Shown: piece after piece, positions 44,960 to 54,958 of the stretch | How the letters are laid out: each line of letters starts with the position of its first letter | How positions within the stretch are numbered: the first letter of the stretch is position 1 | DNA from: Aurantiochytrium sp. KH105 | Lineage: Eukaryota; Sar; Bigyra; Thraustochytrida; Thraustochytriidae | DNA: 64,000 bases | NCBI GenBank assembly: GCA_003116975.1 | Contig: BGKB01000127.1 | Coordinates: 1-64,000, forward strand | Reading direction: 5' to 3' | Made by a program: the position numbers and the translations under genes | Notes under the pieces: generated by a model | Told to the model about the DNA's origin: nothing | The model's database searches: none | What the model saw: only the letters and a program-made list of their open reading frames with translations

Positions 44960-46036
44960 ATGGTGAACAAGTTCGAAGACGAGCTCAAGCAGACCGCCCT
45001 CAAGGTGGCCTCCGCCGGCAAGGGCATCCTCGCCGCGGATGAGTCGATCGGCACGATCGGTAAGCGCTTCGCCCCCATCGACGTCGAGAACAACCAGGAG
45101 AACCGCCGCAAGTACCGCCAGTTCCTCTTTGAGACCAAGGGCCTCAGCGAGTACATTAGCGGCGCCATCCTCTTCGAGGAGACTCTCTTCGACAAGACCC
45201 CCGAGGGCAAGCCCCTTGTTGAGATCCTCAAGGAGAATGACATTATCCCCGGTATCAAGGTCGACAAGGGCCAGGCCTCCATCATGAACGCCGCCGAGGG
45301 CGAGACCAGCACCCAGGGCCTCGACGGCCTTGGCGCCCGCTGCGCCGAGTACTACAAGCAGGGCGCTCGCTTCGCCAAGTGGCGCGCGGTCATCAAGATC
45401 GATGCCTCCACCGGCGCCCCCACTGACCTCGCCATTGCCGAGCAGACCAACGGCCTCGCCCGCTACGCCTCCATCTGCCAGGAGAACGGCCTCGTCCCCA
45501 TTGTCGAGCCCGAGGTCCTCATGGACGGCGACCACTCGATCGAGGTCAGCGCCGAGGTCACCGAGCGCGTCTGGCACGCCCAGTTCAAGGCCCTCGCCGA
45601 CCACAAGGTTCTCTTTGAGGGTATCCTCCTCAAGCCCAACATGGTCCGCAGCGGTGCCGACTGCGCCGAGCCCGCTGACATGGCCACCGTTGCTGCCTTC
45701 ACGCTGCGCACTCTGCAGCGCGTCGTCCCACCAGCCGTTCCGGGCATCAACTTCCTTTCTGGCGGCATGAGCGAGGAGGAGGCCACCATTGCCCTCAACG
45801 AGATCAACCGTGCCCCGGGTAAGAAGCCCTGGAACATCTCCTTTTCTTATGGCCGTGCCCTCCAGGCCTCCGTTCTTCAGGAGTGGAAGGGCTCTGATGA
45901 CAACATCCCCGCTGCCCAGGAGACCCTCCTCGCCCGCTCCAAGGCCAACGGCGAGGCCCAGCTCGGCAAGTACGGTGGTGGTGCCGGTGGTGCTGCTGCC
46001 AACACTTCCACCTACCAGAAGAACTACTCGTACTAA
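44960..46036 (+). CDS. FBA: Fructose-bisphosphate aldolase, class I (358 aa)
   Basis: Cleaves fructose 1,6-bisphosphate into glyceraldehyde 3-phosphate and dihydroxyacetone phosphate in glycolysis. The Schiff-base lysine is Lys225 in GILLKPNMV; other class I signatures are ILAADESIGTIGKRF (about 23-37), IVEPEVLMDGDH (181-192) and LSGGMSEEEA. The C-terminal tyrosine (YSY) important for catalysis in class I enzymes is present. The length matches animal and plant cytosolic forms (about 360 aa), and no transit peptide is seen. Codons are almost all C- or G-ending, as expected for a very highly expressed gene. The start has MVNKFEDELK immediately after the CAAGCAAG leader motif. Confidence 0.96.
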   Translation: MVNKFEDELKQTALKVASAGKGILAADESIGTIGKRFAPIDVENNQENRRKYRQFLFETKGLSEYISGAILFEETLFDKTPEGKPLVEILKENDIIPGIKVDKGQASIMNAAEGETSTQGLDGLGARCAEYYKQGARFAKWRAVIKIDASTGAPTDLAIAEQTNGLARYASICQENGLVPIVEPEVLMDGDHSIEVSAEVTERVWHAQFKALADHKVLFEGILLKPNMVRSGADCAEPADMATVAAFTLRTLQRVVPPAVPGINFLSGGMSEEEATIALNEINRAPGKKPWNISFSYGRALQASVLQEWKGSDDNIPAAQETLLARSKANGEAQLGKYGGGAGGAAANTSTYQKNYSY

Positions 46037-47115
46037 AGTATCTCCTCACACACCTGTTATGATGTCTTCCTTCCTTCTTCTTGCCTCGCAGTCGGTTGCA
46101 AAATCTGCCTCATTTCCTTTTCCCAAAACACTCCCTCCTTCAAGATGATTTTTTACAAGGCAACAAACGAGCCTGCGTCGACTCTGGCCATTTTCTTTGT
46201 CGGATACCTCGACCCGGCTTTTTCCACTCGAGTCCAAGAACTTTCGCCGGACAGTGACGTCAGAGCCGAAAAATCTATCGACGGCAGATGGACTCTTCGT
46301 GGTCAAATTTCGATCCGGTGAGCTTTCCTTTTCGTGTTGACCTTGAACCCGTTTCTGTATGTAAATGATTCACGAAACAGGAAACAGACTTCTCAAGGAG
46401 GGCTGAGACATTTCTTTCTGGACTTGGCCAATCCATGAAACACTTGCGGGTCTTGTCGTAAAAGAATTGATGGGTCTTGCTTATCGATAAAGATGAAGAC
46501 AGTACTTTTGCCAACGGTCTGAATCCTCTGGTACATAAGATATACCTTCGGAAAAACACGGATTCGAAAACGATTCGTGTTCATGGGGCAATTGGTTCAT
46601 GGAAGAATCCTCATCGAAGCGACGTTCACCTCAACATCTTGTCCGGTATCGCTGGCCAATATTCAAAGAGCATGTCGAGCTCAACTCCCTGTAATGACGG
46701 GCGTCCCACCACATGATTCGCTGCGTTCGGGGGCCGTGAAAGTCAGATTCGCAGCAAAATCGATTCTAAGCGTCCTGAACTTTTTCAACTTCACCATAGC
46801 GATCGATGCTGGAACCTTGAGAATTGGCATTGAAAAAGTGAAGGAGCCGAGGCGAGACGTGGGGTGCAAACGAGCTCACAGCAAGATCCTCTCTTTTCAT
46901 GCTGACTCGACAAGTCTATTGGGACAAGCTTACATTCGAAGGGATATAGCGAATGCAGTATTGGCCAAGGTCCTCGTGGATCTTCTCTCCGACTTTATGC
47001 GTGCTCAGGGTCCAACGCAACAAAGAGGAGGGATCTTTGCCAACTGCGTTGTTTCTGATTGATAAAGGAAAGATGGTTTGTAACAACAAAAATCTAAGTT
47101 TATACTATCCAAACA
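46037..47115. other. Convergent 3' spacer, nothing recognised
   Basis: About 1.1 kb of more balanced composition between the aldolase (+) and the membrane protein gene (-). A 161-codon open frame at 46577-47062 has no recognisable domain and lacks the codon bias of its neighbours, so I do not call it. Confidence 0.6.
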
Positions 47116-48264
47116 TTACACGGGAACGACGCACGCGTCGTCTGGCGCGAAACTATCATCGGAAGAAGTTGACGAGGCTTGTGAACGCGGGTCAGATGCT
47201 TTTTCGCCCGACACAGCCATGCGTACGTCCTTCTCGATCTTCATGGCGATGGTCCACTGTGAGAAAGCGGAATATACCTGCGAAGCGCCCCCGATCAAGA
47301 GCAAAAGTGCCCAAACAGGCACAATCTTGGCTGGCATGGCGTCATTGTGCTCGATCATAAGGTACAGAGACAGAATGACAGTGAGCAGCTTGGTCAAGCC
47401 GAATGAGATGGCACCTGCTTTGAACCAGCGAACATGCTGGCGCTTGTTGTCTGTGAGCCTGTAAAGGATAAGCGCCACGAAGGTCGGCTGCTCTACAGCA
47501 GCAAAGTAGAATTGAATGATGCACAGCAACGCCATAAGCGTGCTCTGCGGGGCGGACAAATACGTGAAGAAGACGCCAAAGGCAAAGAGGTGATGCGTCA
47601 TCAAACTCACGCGAATGTACTGCATGAGGTAGTAGAGCTCAAAGATGTACATGGTGAAGATGAAGATGGAACTCAGCTCAAACCAGTACGTGTTCAGCAT
47701 TAGGCAGTCGTTCTTGAAAAGTGACAGCTTTTGTGCGTCGCTCGGGCTAATGCGCAGCACATGCGTACCTGGATTCACAATTGGAAAGCCGTTTACCGAT
47801 TCGGGGATGCCCTCGACGAGGGTGGCAATCGTCCGGGGCACGTACTCATCGAGACTAATGAAATTGATCTCGCAACCGTTTGGCTCGTTCGGAACGTAGA
47901 CAATGATGAGCAGGTATGAAAGCATGATAAAGACGATGGATCCCCAGATCACTTCAAAGGTGTGGACTAAAAGCTTGCGGCGCTTTTCCTGAGAGAGATT
48001 GCGCGCGTGCGCATTGCAATCCAGGACAGCATCCAAAAAGCTTGCAAGCACATAGGCTGAGAGCAAGACAATACACAACACATGGACATTGTATGCGGAG
48101 CGATATGGATCCTCCATGAGCCGAGGGAACTCGATGAGCCAAAAGTTGGCCTGTAACAGGGTAAAGACGACGATGAGCGCTCGCAGCATGGATGCAGGCC
48201 GGGAGCCGAGCGGTTTACCATGCAATAGCGTCTCACGCAGCGAATAGGATTCGTCCATTGTCAT
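47116..48264 (-). CDS. Multi-pass membrane protein, possibly TLC-like (382 aa)
   Basis: Not securely recognised. About seven hydrophobic segments are visible, including MLRALIVVFTLLQANFWLIE (near residue 26), VHVLCIVLLSAYVLASFL, WGSIVFIMLSYLLIIVYV, FELSSIFIFTMYIFELYYLM and two C-terminal ones. The run ELYYLMQYIRVSLMTHHLF with paired His, followed by AAVEQPTFVALILYRL, resembles the core of TRAM-LAG1-CLN8 (TLC) proteins, but I am unsure. A loop between the third and fourth segments holds two Cys. The tail after about 345 is Ser/Asp-rich and ends VVPV. The start was placed at MTMDESYS; an ATG 27 codons upstream (48345) is also possible. Confidence 0.6.
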   Translation of the reverse strand: MTMDESYSLRETLLHGKPLGSRPASMLRALIVVFTLLQANFWLIEFPRLMEDPYRSAYNVHVLCIVLLSAYVLASFLDAVLDCNAHARNLSQEKRRKLLVHTFEVIWGSIVFIMLSYLLIIVYVPNEPNGCEINFISLDEYVPRTIATLVEGIPESVNGFPIVNPGTHVLRISPSDAQKLSLFKNDCLMLNTYWFELSSIFIFTMYIFELYYLMQYIRVSLMTHHLFAFGVFFTYLSAPQSTLMALLCIIQFYFAAVEQPTFVALILYRLTDNKRQHVRWFKAGAISFGLTKLLTVILSLYLMIEHNDAMPAKIVPVWALLLLIGGASQVYSAFSQWTIAMKIEKDVRMAVSGEKASDPRSQASSTSSDDSFAPDDACVVPV

Positions 48265-49879
48265 TCTAGGTGCTGGCTCTGATCTTGCTCGTTCGCTGTC
48301 TTTTCTTGATCTATCGGTTACTCTTGCTGGCGTCTGTTTGGTCAAGACGTTTGGGTTCGCTCAAGATTGCGGTTCTGCTGATGACTGATCAATTGACTTC
48401 TGGCTCGTTCAAGCAGCAGTCCTTCTTGCGCACACACACATCTCATTGAGCTCTCACGTCCGTCTCCAGGTGCTGTCACTTCTTTTTGCTGTCTCTTCTC
48501 ACAGCGCGTCGGCTCCTCTTCTTTTGGAAGTTTGCTCATCTTCACCGCCCTATCATGCCAGCGCAGCCTGGCCGCTTCGAACCAAAAACTTGACTTTCGC
48601 AGCCGAGATAATTATCATGGCGGCGGCGACTGACCGGGCCGAGCCGTCCCGCGCGCGCGAGTATAAATACCATCGCCAAAGCTCTCGTTCCCGCGGAACG
48701 TCTTGGATTTGAAGGGGGACAGCGGCCCGGACCAACGAGCACACTCGGAAAAGAGTTGCCGGGACGGCTGCTCTGTGTCCCTGGATTTGAAGACAACCTG
48801 GCAACTCAAACCCATCAAAAATCGCCCCACCCCTTCCCGCCCGCCTGCATGCATGCCTGCGGTAGCTGGCTGGCTGGTCGGCTGGCTGGCAGCGCGGCTC
48901 GCGTGCGTCCACGCAACCGCTCCTCGAGCGGCGGCAGGCCGCGTTGTCCCCTCTTTTCGCCCCCAGCCCGCGGCTGTGCTAAGAAGGCGTGTGCGCGCTC
49001 AGGCCGCGCCGTGACGCCCTGGCTCTTTCGCATTGTTCAAGATTGTGAAAAAAAGCTGCTGCTCCAGTCAGGCTGCGGTCATGGAGGGTTGACGCACATT
49101 GGCTTTTGGAGGCTATGACCACCGCCGGGTTGACGAGATCAGACCCGGCTTGACTCCGCACCGAAAGCTCCTGCAAATCAGTAGTAGGTCCGGATGGACG
49201 TACGCCCGTCCGCGTCGATAGCGAAGACAAGGGGTGACTGGACGAGGAGAAGTGCGGTTGGTTGAGGTAACGTCGCGCGCCCGGACCGGTCCGGACAGAT
49301 TACTGAACCACCCTTGCTTAACCCAAGCCCGCAGCTCTTTGGCGGACCTGGACTAGAGACGTCTTCGAAAGCGAAAGAACATATACAAGGGTCAAGGATC
49401 GGGGAGCCGAAACGCGGGACCGAGAGTTCGAGGACTTGGACACGCACTCACCTCGCGTGCGCTTGATCGCGCCAAGCCGTTTACCACTCCTACCTTGTCT
49501 CTGAGTCAAATAGGCAGACAGAGAGCGCTGGTGTGGTAAGGAAGAGACGGAAGTAATTGAAACTTCCTTTTTCTCGCGTTGAGTCAATTTCAAAAAAGTA
49601 ACTTGACTTTTTCTTGCATTTCAGAAATTCGTCACAAGGGAGTAGCCTCATATCCTGCGCGCATACACTTGATAGTACTGAAGACCCTGTGCACGATTTG
49701 TAAAATCGCGAGAGCAGCTATCTCGACGTTTTGCGCACTTGACGGCTATAATTGCCCAAACCCGCTGTTCGGAGATGCTCTTTTGATGTTGCTCCTTCAA
49801 TTTTCATATCCAAGATTCTCTTTTGATGTTGTTCCTTCAAATTTCATATCAAACTTCTTTTTTATCAGACTCTTCCTTT
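48265..49879. other. Spacer with a lone TATA-like site; no gene recognised
   Basis: About 1.6 kb between the 5' end of the membrane protein gene and the 3' end of WDR6. A GAGTATAAATACC motif at about 48659-48671 in GC-rich surroundings looks like a plus-strand TATA box but no plus-strand gene follows. A 40-bp direct repeat (CTCTTTTGATGTTG...TTCATATC) occurs at 49778 and 49818. I see no coding region. Confidence 0.55.
49776..49855. repeat. 40-bp direct repeat, two units
   Basis: Two adjacent units of 40 bp, each containing TCTTTTGATGTTGCTCCTTC or its one-base variant followed by AATTTCATATC. They lie just past the WDR6 stop codon, probably in its 3' UTR or terminator region. Confidence 0.75.
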
Positions 49880-52800
49880 CTAAAAGAAGACGCGCACGCC
49901 GACACCGCCAACTGCGACGCCAGCACGAGAACCTCCGTCTTCCATCTGTCTTGACTGCACCGTGAGGCAGTTGACGTCGGCTACATCGACGATCACTTCG
50001 TGCTCGAGCTCAATTGTCGTCTGCGTCGATTCGTCCATGTGAGGACGGACTTGCAAGACGCCTTCTTGTGATCCGACGAGCACCTCTGGACGAAGACGCC
50101 ATCGTCGAAGTCGCTGATTAAGCCCGCAAGACCAAACGGATTTCCCGTTAGTATGAACGCCGCGGAGTGCCGAAGCGTCCGCCTCGGGGACACGGAGCAG
50201 CCCGCCGACGCGACGTCGCGCCGTTTGCGACCACACAAACGCGCTCAGACTCTGATCGTCACTTCCCGAAACGACCAAGAGGTTTTTATTCTCGACGACG
50301 GCCACATCCACACAGTTGACGCCCATCGAATGCAGATTGTCCGTACATTCGAGTCGCCACGTGCCGCGTCCACCATCCGCCCCAGACCACACCTCAACAG
50401 CACCATTGGTGCGTCCCACGAACAACCAAAGTGTATCGCTGGTTGCATCGTAATGCCCCGTGAGACAGCGCACGGGCTTGGCCATCGAGTTGACGTCGAG
50501 AGCTTGCTCGTCATTTTCCTCTTCGACTTCGTCATCTTCTTCTTCTTCTTCTTCAACGACTCCTTGTGCTTTTACATTGCCGCCGTTCGCTTGGTCTTGC
50601 GTGTTTGCGACATTTGTTAAGTCTTCGAGTTCCTGCAGCTGCACGAAACGACCCTTGAGAGGGACCCGGGGGTCGAAGCGGCCCTTCAACGGAGGAACTT
50701 CCATGGCACCTGGACTCTGGCCACTCATTTTATCATGATCCTCTTGAGCGTCAATCTTGTCCGCATCCTTGCACACCTCGAGCGCGTACACCACGAGCTG
50801 GCCGGTAGAGGTGCCCACAACAACAAGGTCACCATGGCCATAGAGGCCCAGTACACGGTGCGATGCGGCAACGCCGTCTGTCTCCTCTGTTTGCGCCGTG
50901 TTCGCGTCAACCTCGTCCACGGGCATGGTCTCGGCAAGCAAAACAAAGCCATCATCTTCACTGGCATGCGCAGCTTCTGGGTCAACATGCCAGGCGCGCA
51001 AGACCTGATTTGAGCTTCCAGTGACAAAGACGACCGGGTAGTCAGGCAGGCCACCATCAAGGATGCACGCACAACGCACACTTCTTTCGCGTTGACGCTG
51101 TGCAATGACGCGAGTTTCTCGCGGCCCGCGCGCATGAATCAGGGACAGCAGGCCATCCTCGCAACCAACAATGAGGTGATCTGCCAGCTTGCCTGGAAGC
51201 CATCGCGCCACCCATACGCTTCGGCTATGAAAGACTTGTCCAAGAGTGCAACCCGCGCCTGCCTCAAGACCAAGCGTCGAGGCCAGACGGCCCACACGAT
51301 GAATGGCCAAGTCATCCGTGTCAGCGCCGCGGTCGCGGCGCTCATGGGCAGACTCTGTGTAGAACATGGCGCACTTGCGAAATGGCTTGGAATCTAACAC
51401 CACCGTCCCCGGTCTGCGCCATCCCCCGCATCTGTCACGGAGCAGCGGAGTGTGCGTGCGGGTGTTCCACACGACATAGTCTGTGTATTGAAACCCTGCC
51501 GCGACCAAGTCGCCCTCGGGGGAGGTCCACTTCAGTTCATTGATTTGGTCGAGGACGTGTGCCAAGCGAATCACGCAGACCGCTTCCAGCGCAATGACGA
51601 TGCCAGCATTGGTGCGCGGCTTGAGCTTGACAATCGTGCTATTGTGGCCGCCGCTGTAAATGGCGCCACTCCTGTCGACTTTTAGACAACCGATTTTGCA
51701 GGTTCCGTGGGCCCTCGGGAGGCTCCGCACGAGCTGGCTTCCCTTGTCGGTGTTCAGACCCACCCAGTGCAGGCTACCGCGCGAGTCGCCGAGAACAAGG
51801 GTTTCCAGCGCAGGTATCTCTGCCGTGCACGTATAGACGGCGACCTGAGTCGACCTTGCCTCTGCAGCGAAGCGCTCCGTGAGGACAAGGTCCTTTCCGG
51901 TCTCCACGACATTCCAGACGCGAATGATGCCGCTCCCACTCGGAGTCGTCACAAGCACCGTTCCGCTCGCGCACAACAACAGCTGAGCGACGGAGGCAAC
52001 TGGGTTTTCAAAGACGTTGACAGTGGCCACACGAACGAGGGCATGCGGCGCATCAAAGCCTTTGGTCTCGTCTCGAAAGAGAATGACTTGGCCGCGCCGG
52101 GTGCCCACTAGGACGTCAGTGCTGCCTGGCGTGTGGTGAACAATGAAAGGCTTGAACTCTTCGTTGCTCTTGGTCGGCGTGTAAAGATCCACCCAAGGTG
52201 CGTCGACCATTGTTCCATCGAGAGCATAGATCGCTCCGCTGGACGTAAAGATCATGAGCTGTATTTGATCTGTGTCATTTCCGTCCGCTTGAGGCACGTG
52301 GTGGATGAGAGACACGGACACTTGTACTCCTTTACGGCGTTTCCGCTTCGAGCCGTCCTCCTCGACTTTGGCAATTTCGCCATTCACAGCGTCGTCACCT
52401 TGGGTGACAAGCGAGGTCGCGTTCGCCGATGCCCTATTGCGACGACAGAGGAGCGCGCGCATCTGCGCACGCGACGTGACCTCGCGCTCGAGGTCAAAGA
52501 CGTTGACCGCGCTATCTCCACCACCGGTTGCAAGAACGCAAGCTTGGGCGTCGCTTTGAGTTCCATAACGCCCGGCCCAAAGAGCGCAGCGCCAAATATG
52601 ACGACCAAAATGTGCCTCAAAGAGAGCAAGCGGAGCGCCGTCCTTGGCACCCCATACGCGTACCTGACGGTCCTCGCCAACGGTTGCAACAGCGTCGAGT
52701 CGAGGCGCAAATACGCAATCCCAGATGCGAGCATTGTGCCCAAAGGCCTTCCACGTCTCGGCAAAGTCCGTGAGACCTTCCTGTGCCGTCCAAACCCTTA

Positions 52801-53695
52801 CGGTGCGGTCGTCACCGACGCTACAAAGCTGGCGTCCGTCTGCACTCCAGCTGACGCGAAAGACAGGACCGTGATGACCTTCAAGTCTACGCAGAGGCTC
52901 GCCGTCGGTGCTTGCACCAGCCCACAAAATGATCTCCCCAAACACGGTACCCGAAGCTAGGAGGACCTGCGTGTGGTCGACCACGGGCGAGAATGCAAGC
53001 GAGTACAGAATGCATCGCGCGGTGCAGAGCACGCGATGGGAACGCGCCCATTGAGACGTCCCATCGTCAAGTTTCGAGTAGACTTCCACGAATCCCTGCG
53101 CAGTGCCAAGCGCAATGCTATCTAGAGACACCCACGTGGCATCCCACACGAGATCACTTATTCCTTCTAGGACAGCACGAGTTTGCAGAGCTCCTCCTTG
53201 CGCTGGATCCCAGGTACAGATTTTTGCGCGACGGTGTCCAAAAACGAGACAGCGAGGCTCGTGTTTGCCTTGCTGCGCCATGGCAATGTTTTCGTCGGGG
53301 CAAATACCATGAACAACGGCGCTCGGTCTGCGTTTATCCACGGTCGAGCATGGCGCACGCAGGCAATGTAATGTTGAGCAGGCCCAATGGCCAGTTTGGT
53401 TTTCTTTCTTTGTCAGAACGGCAACAACCTTGTTGAGCTCTGGACTCCTGTTGGACAAAACTTACAGCATGGATTGCGACGATACAAAGGCCCATTCGGC
53501 GCTTGATGCGTCGCCGTGGTCACCCTGACGCCGGCGCAGCTCATAGGTGCGGACATCGGAGCCCGCGCAGGCGAGGAGCAAGACGGGTGGTCGCCCTTCT
53601 GCCTGACGGCTTTTCTCTGCGCTCGCGCCCGTGTCGAGGTCCCAGAACGTAAGGGCCGTCACAGGGAGGAAGGCCGCCGACAAATCGAGCGACAT
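49880..53695 (-). CDS. WDR6: WD40-repeat protein WDR6 / RTT10-like, two exons (1225 aa)
   Basis: In other eukaryotes WDR6 (yeast Rtt10/Trm734) partners the FTSJ1/Trm7 2'-O-methyltransferase for tRNA wobble position 34; the yeast protein also affects endosomal recycling. Exon 1 is 53695-53466, exon 2 is 53327-49880. Exon 1 starts MSLDLSAAFLPVTALTF and exon 2 continues with AVVHGICPDE after the splice. Family landmarks follow: GTVFGEIILWAG, LEGHHGPVFRVSWSADGRQL, DDRTVRVW, FGHNARIWDC, GEDRQVRVWG, HIWRCALW, TGGGDSAVNVFDLE. Many more degenerate WD repeats continue to the C-terminus, interrupted near residue 1000 by an acidic loop (EEEEEEDDEVEEEND). The length agrees with human WDR6 (about 1120 aa). 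Confidence 0.9.
53328..53465 (-). other. Spliceosomal intron of WDR6 (138 bp)
   Basis: On the minus strand the donor is CT|GTAAGT at 53465 and the acceptor CGCAG| ends at 53328. Without splicing the first exon runs into a stop codon formed by the donor itself; splicing joins Leu77 (CT+A) in frame to PSAVVHGI and restores a continuous WDR6 N-terminus. A CTGAC branch-like sequence lies inside. It is the only coding intron I could support in the window. Confidence 0.8.
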
Positions 53696-54135
53696 GGTGC
53701 GCTTGCGTCGCCTCTCTCCGCGCAACCAACCGCAGAGCGAGGAGAGATTGGCGTCGCTCTTTGTACAAGTTTCCACTACGTATATGCGGTGGTGCCAAGC
53801 TTTTGCGCAACCCATTTTTGAAAAAAGACAAAACTCTGCAAAGTTGGTTGTCATTGCGGATGTGCGGTGTGATGTCAAGTGCGGGTTGAGCGTGCCCCGC
53901 GAGCAAAAGTGCTTGGATGTGGCGAGGTGATTGCGGAGAGTGGCCAGCTGCGAACCTGAGCTGAAGTTCCTCAAAATAATGCGAAAAACGCACACTCTAC
54001 CGAGCCAAAAGAGAGAATCGCCATTTTCACACACACCGTCGAGCTTGCTTGACAATCAAGACCAAAACTCAAACCAGCAAGCACAGCAGAAACAACGACA
54101 AAATTCAACATCATTTTTCTCCCTTTTTGGTAGAA
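53696..54135. other. Spacer between WDR6 and the TIR gene
   Basis: About 440 bp, presumably the WDR6 promoter and leader plus the TIR gene 3' end. The WDR6 frame is open back to 54055, but the added residues resemble nothing known. Confidence 0.55.
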
Positions 54136-54696
54136 CTACGCATTTTTGACGCGCGAAACGAGCTCTTCGTAAAAGCCCTTGGCCAGGTACAGACGACGCT
54201 GAAAAGGCATGGACTCTTGTTCGAGAAAGATGTGCTTGGCTGATGCCGGAGCATCGTTGATGTATTTGGAAAAGTTGGCAAATCCTATACGAGCTGGGTC
54301 GCACTCGTGCACAAGCAAAATGGGTTTCTCCTCTTGCAACGCTGTTTCCAGCTCCATTTTCACGGCGCCCTTGAACACCGTCTTGGAAAGGAAAAGCAGA
54401 TAGCACTTGGACTCAAGGATGCCACATCTCATGGCATCCTCTGCGAGATTACCCTCCGTCTCCTGGTCAACCCAAACCTTGAGTCCACGATTCCGAAGCT
54501 TCTCCGCCATGAGGTTACATGCATCACCTGCATCGACCTGACGATGGCTTATAAAGACGTGGTACTTGAGTCCAGCAGCGAGAGGAATGTTCTCCTTTTC
54601 TATGTGACTCGTATCTACCTCATCTTCCGTCAATGAGCCGTCCTCAAAAAAAGGAGCAAACTCTGGAACTTTGGCATTTTCCGTCCCCACAGACAT
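54136..54696 (-). CDS. TIR-domain protein (186 aa)
   Basis: A short acidic N-terminus (about 1-45) is followed by one TIR domain filling the rest: YHVFISHRQVDAGDACNLM (beta-A and BB region, about 50-68), LRNRGLKVWVDQE, ESKCYLLFLSKTVF, and MELETALQEEKPILLVHE. The Glu of MELETAL aligns with the catalytic glutamate of SARM1-type TIR NADases, so NAD-cleaving activity is possible; this is inference. No LRR, transmembrane or NB-ARC part is present. The frame is open to an ATG at 54942, which would add 82 residues and leave only 16 bp to the stop of the EF-hand gene upstream; I prefer 54696. In other eukaryotes such single-TIR proteins act in stress signalling or cell death. Confidence 0.8.
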   Translation of the reverse strand: MSVGTENAKVPEFAPFFEDGSLTEDEVDTSHIEKENIPLAAGLKYHVFISHRQVDAGDACNLMAEKLRNRGLKVWVDQETEGNLAEDAMRCGILESKCYLLFLSKTVFKGAVKMELETALQEEKPILLVHECDPARIGFANFSKYINDAPASAKHIFLEQESMPFQRRLYLAKGFYEELVSRVKNA

Positions 54697-54958
54697 GACC
54701 AGATGTTTCCCGGACTCGGGTGTGGAAGTTGATTTCACGAGCGCGAGCGCAGAACCGGACTCGACATAGGCACACACGCTGAGGCTAGTCGATTTTCTCC
54801 AACGGGCAGCAACTTTGTTTGACGACAATATTCGCGAGAGACTGAACGTGTGCGGCGAGAGCACCCTGCGTGCGGTGATGTCAAATGACAAAAGAGATGG
54901 TGAAGCGACGTCGATTATGGTTACACGGATGTTTGCACTCATTCTATGGACAGAGCGA

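Noticed and set aside
46577-47062. 161-codon plus-strand frame after aldolase
   Set aside because: Balanced codon use unlike the neighbours, no recognisable domain, in a convergent 3' region.
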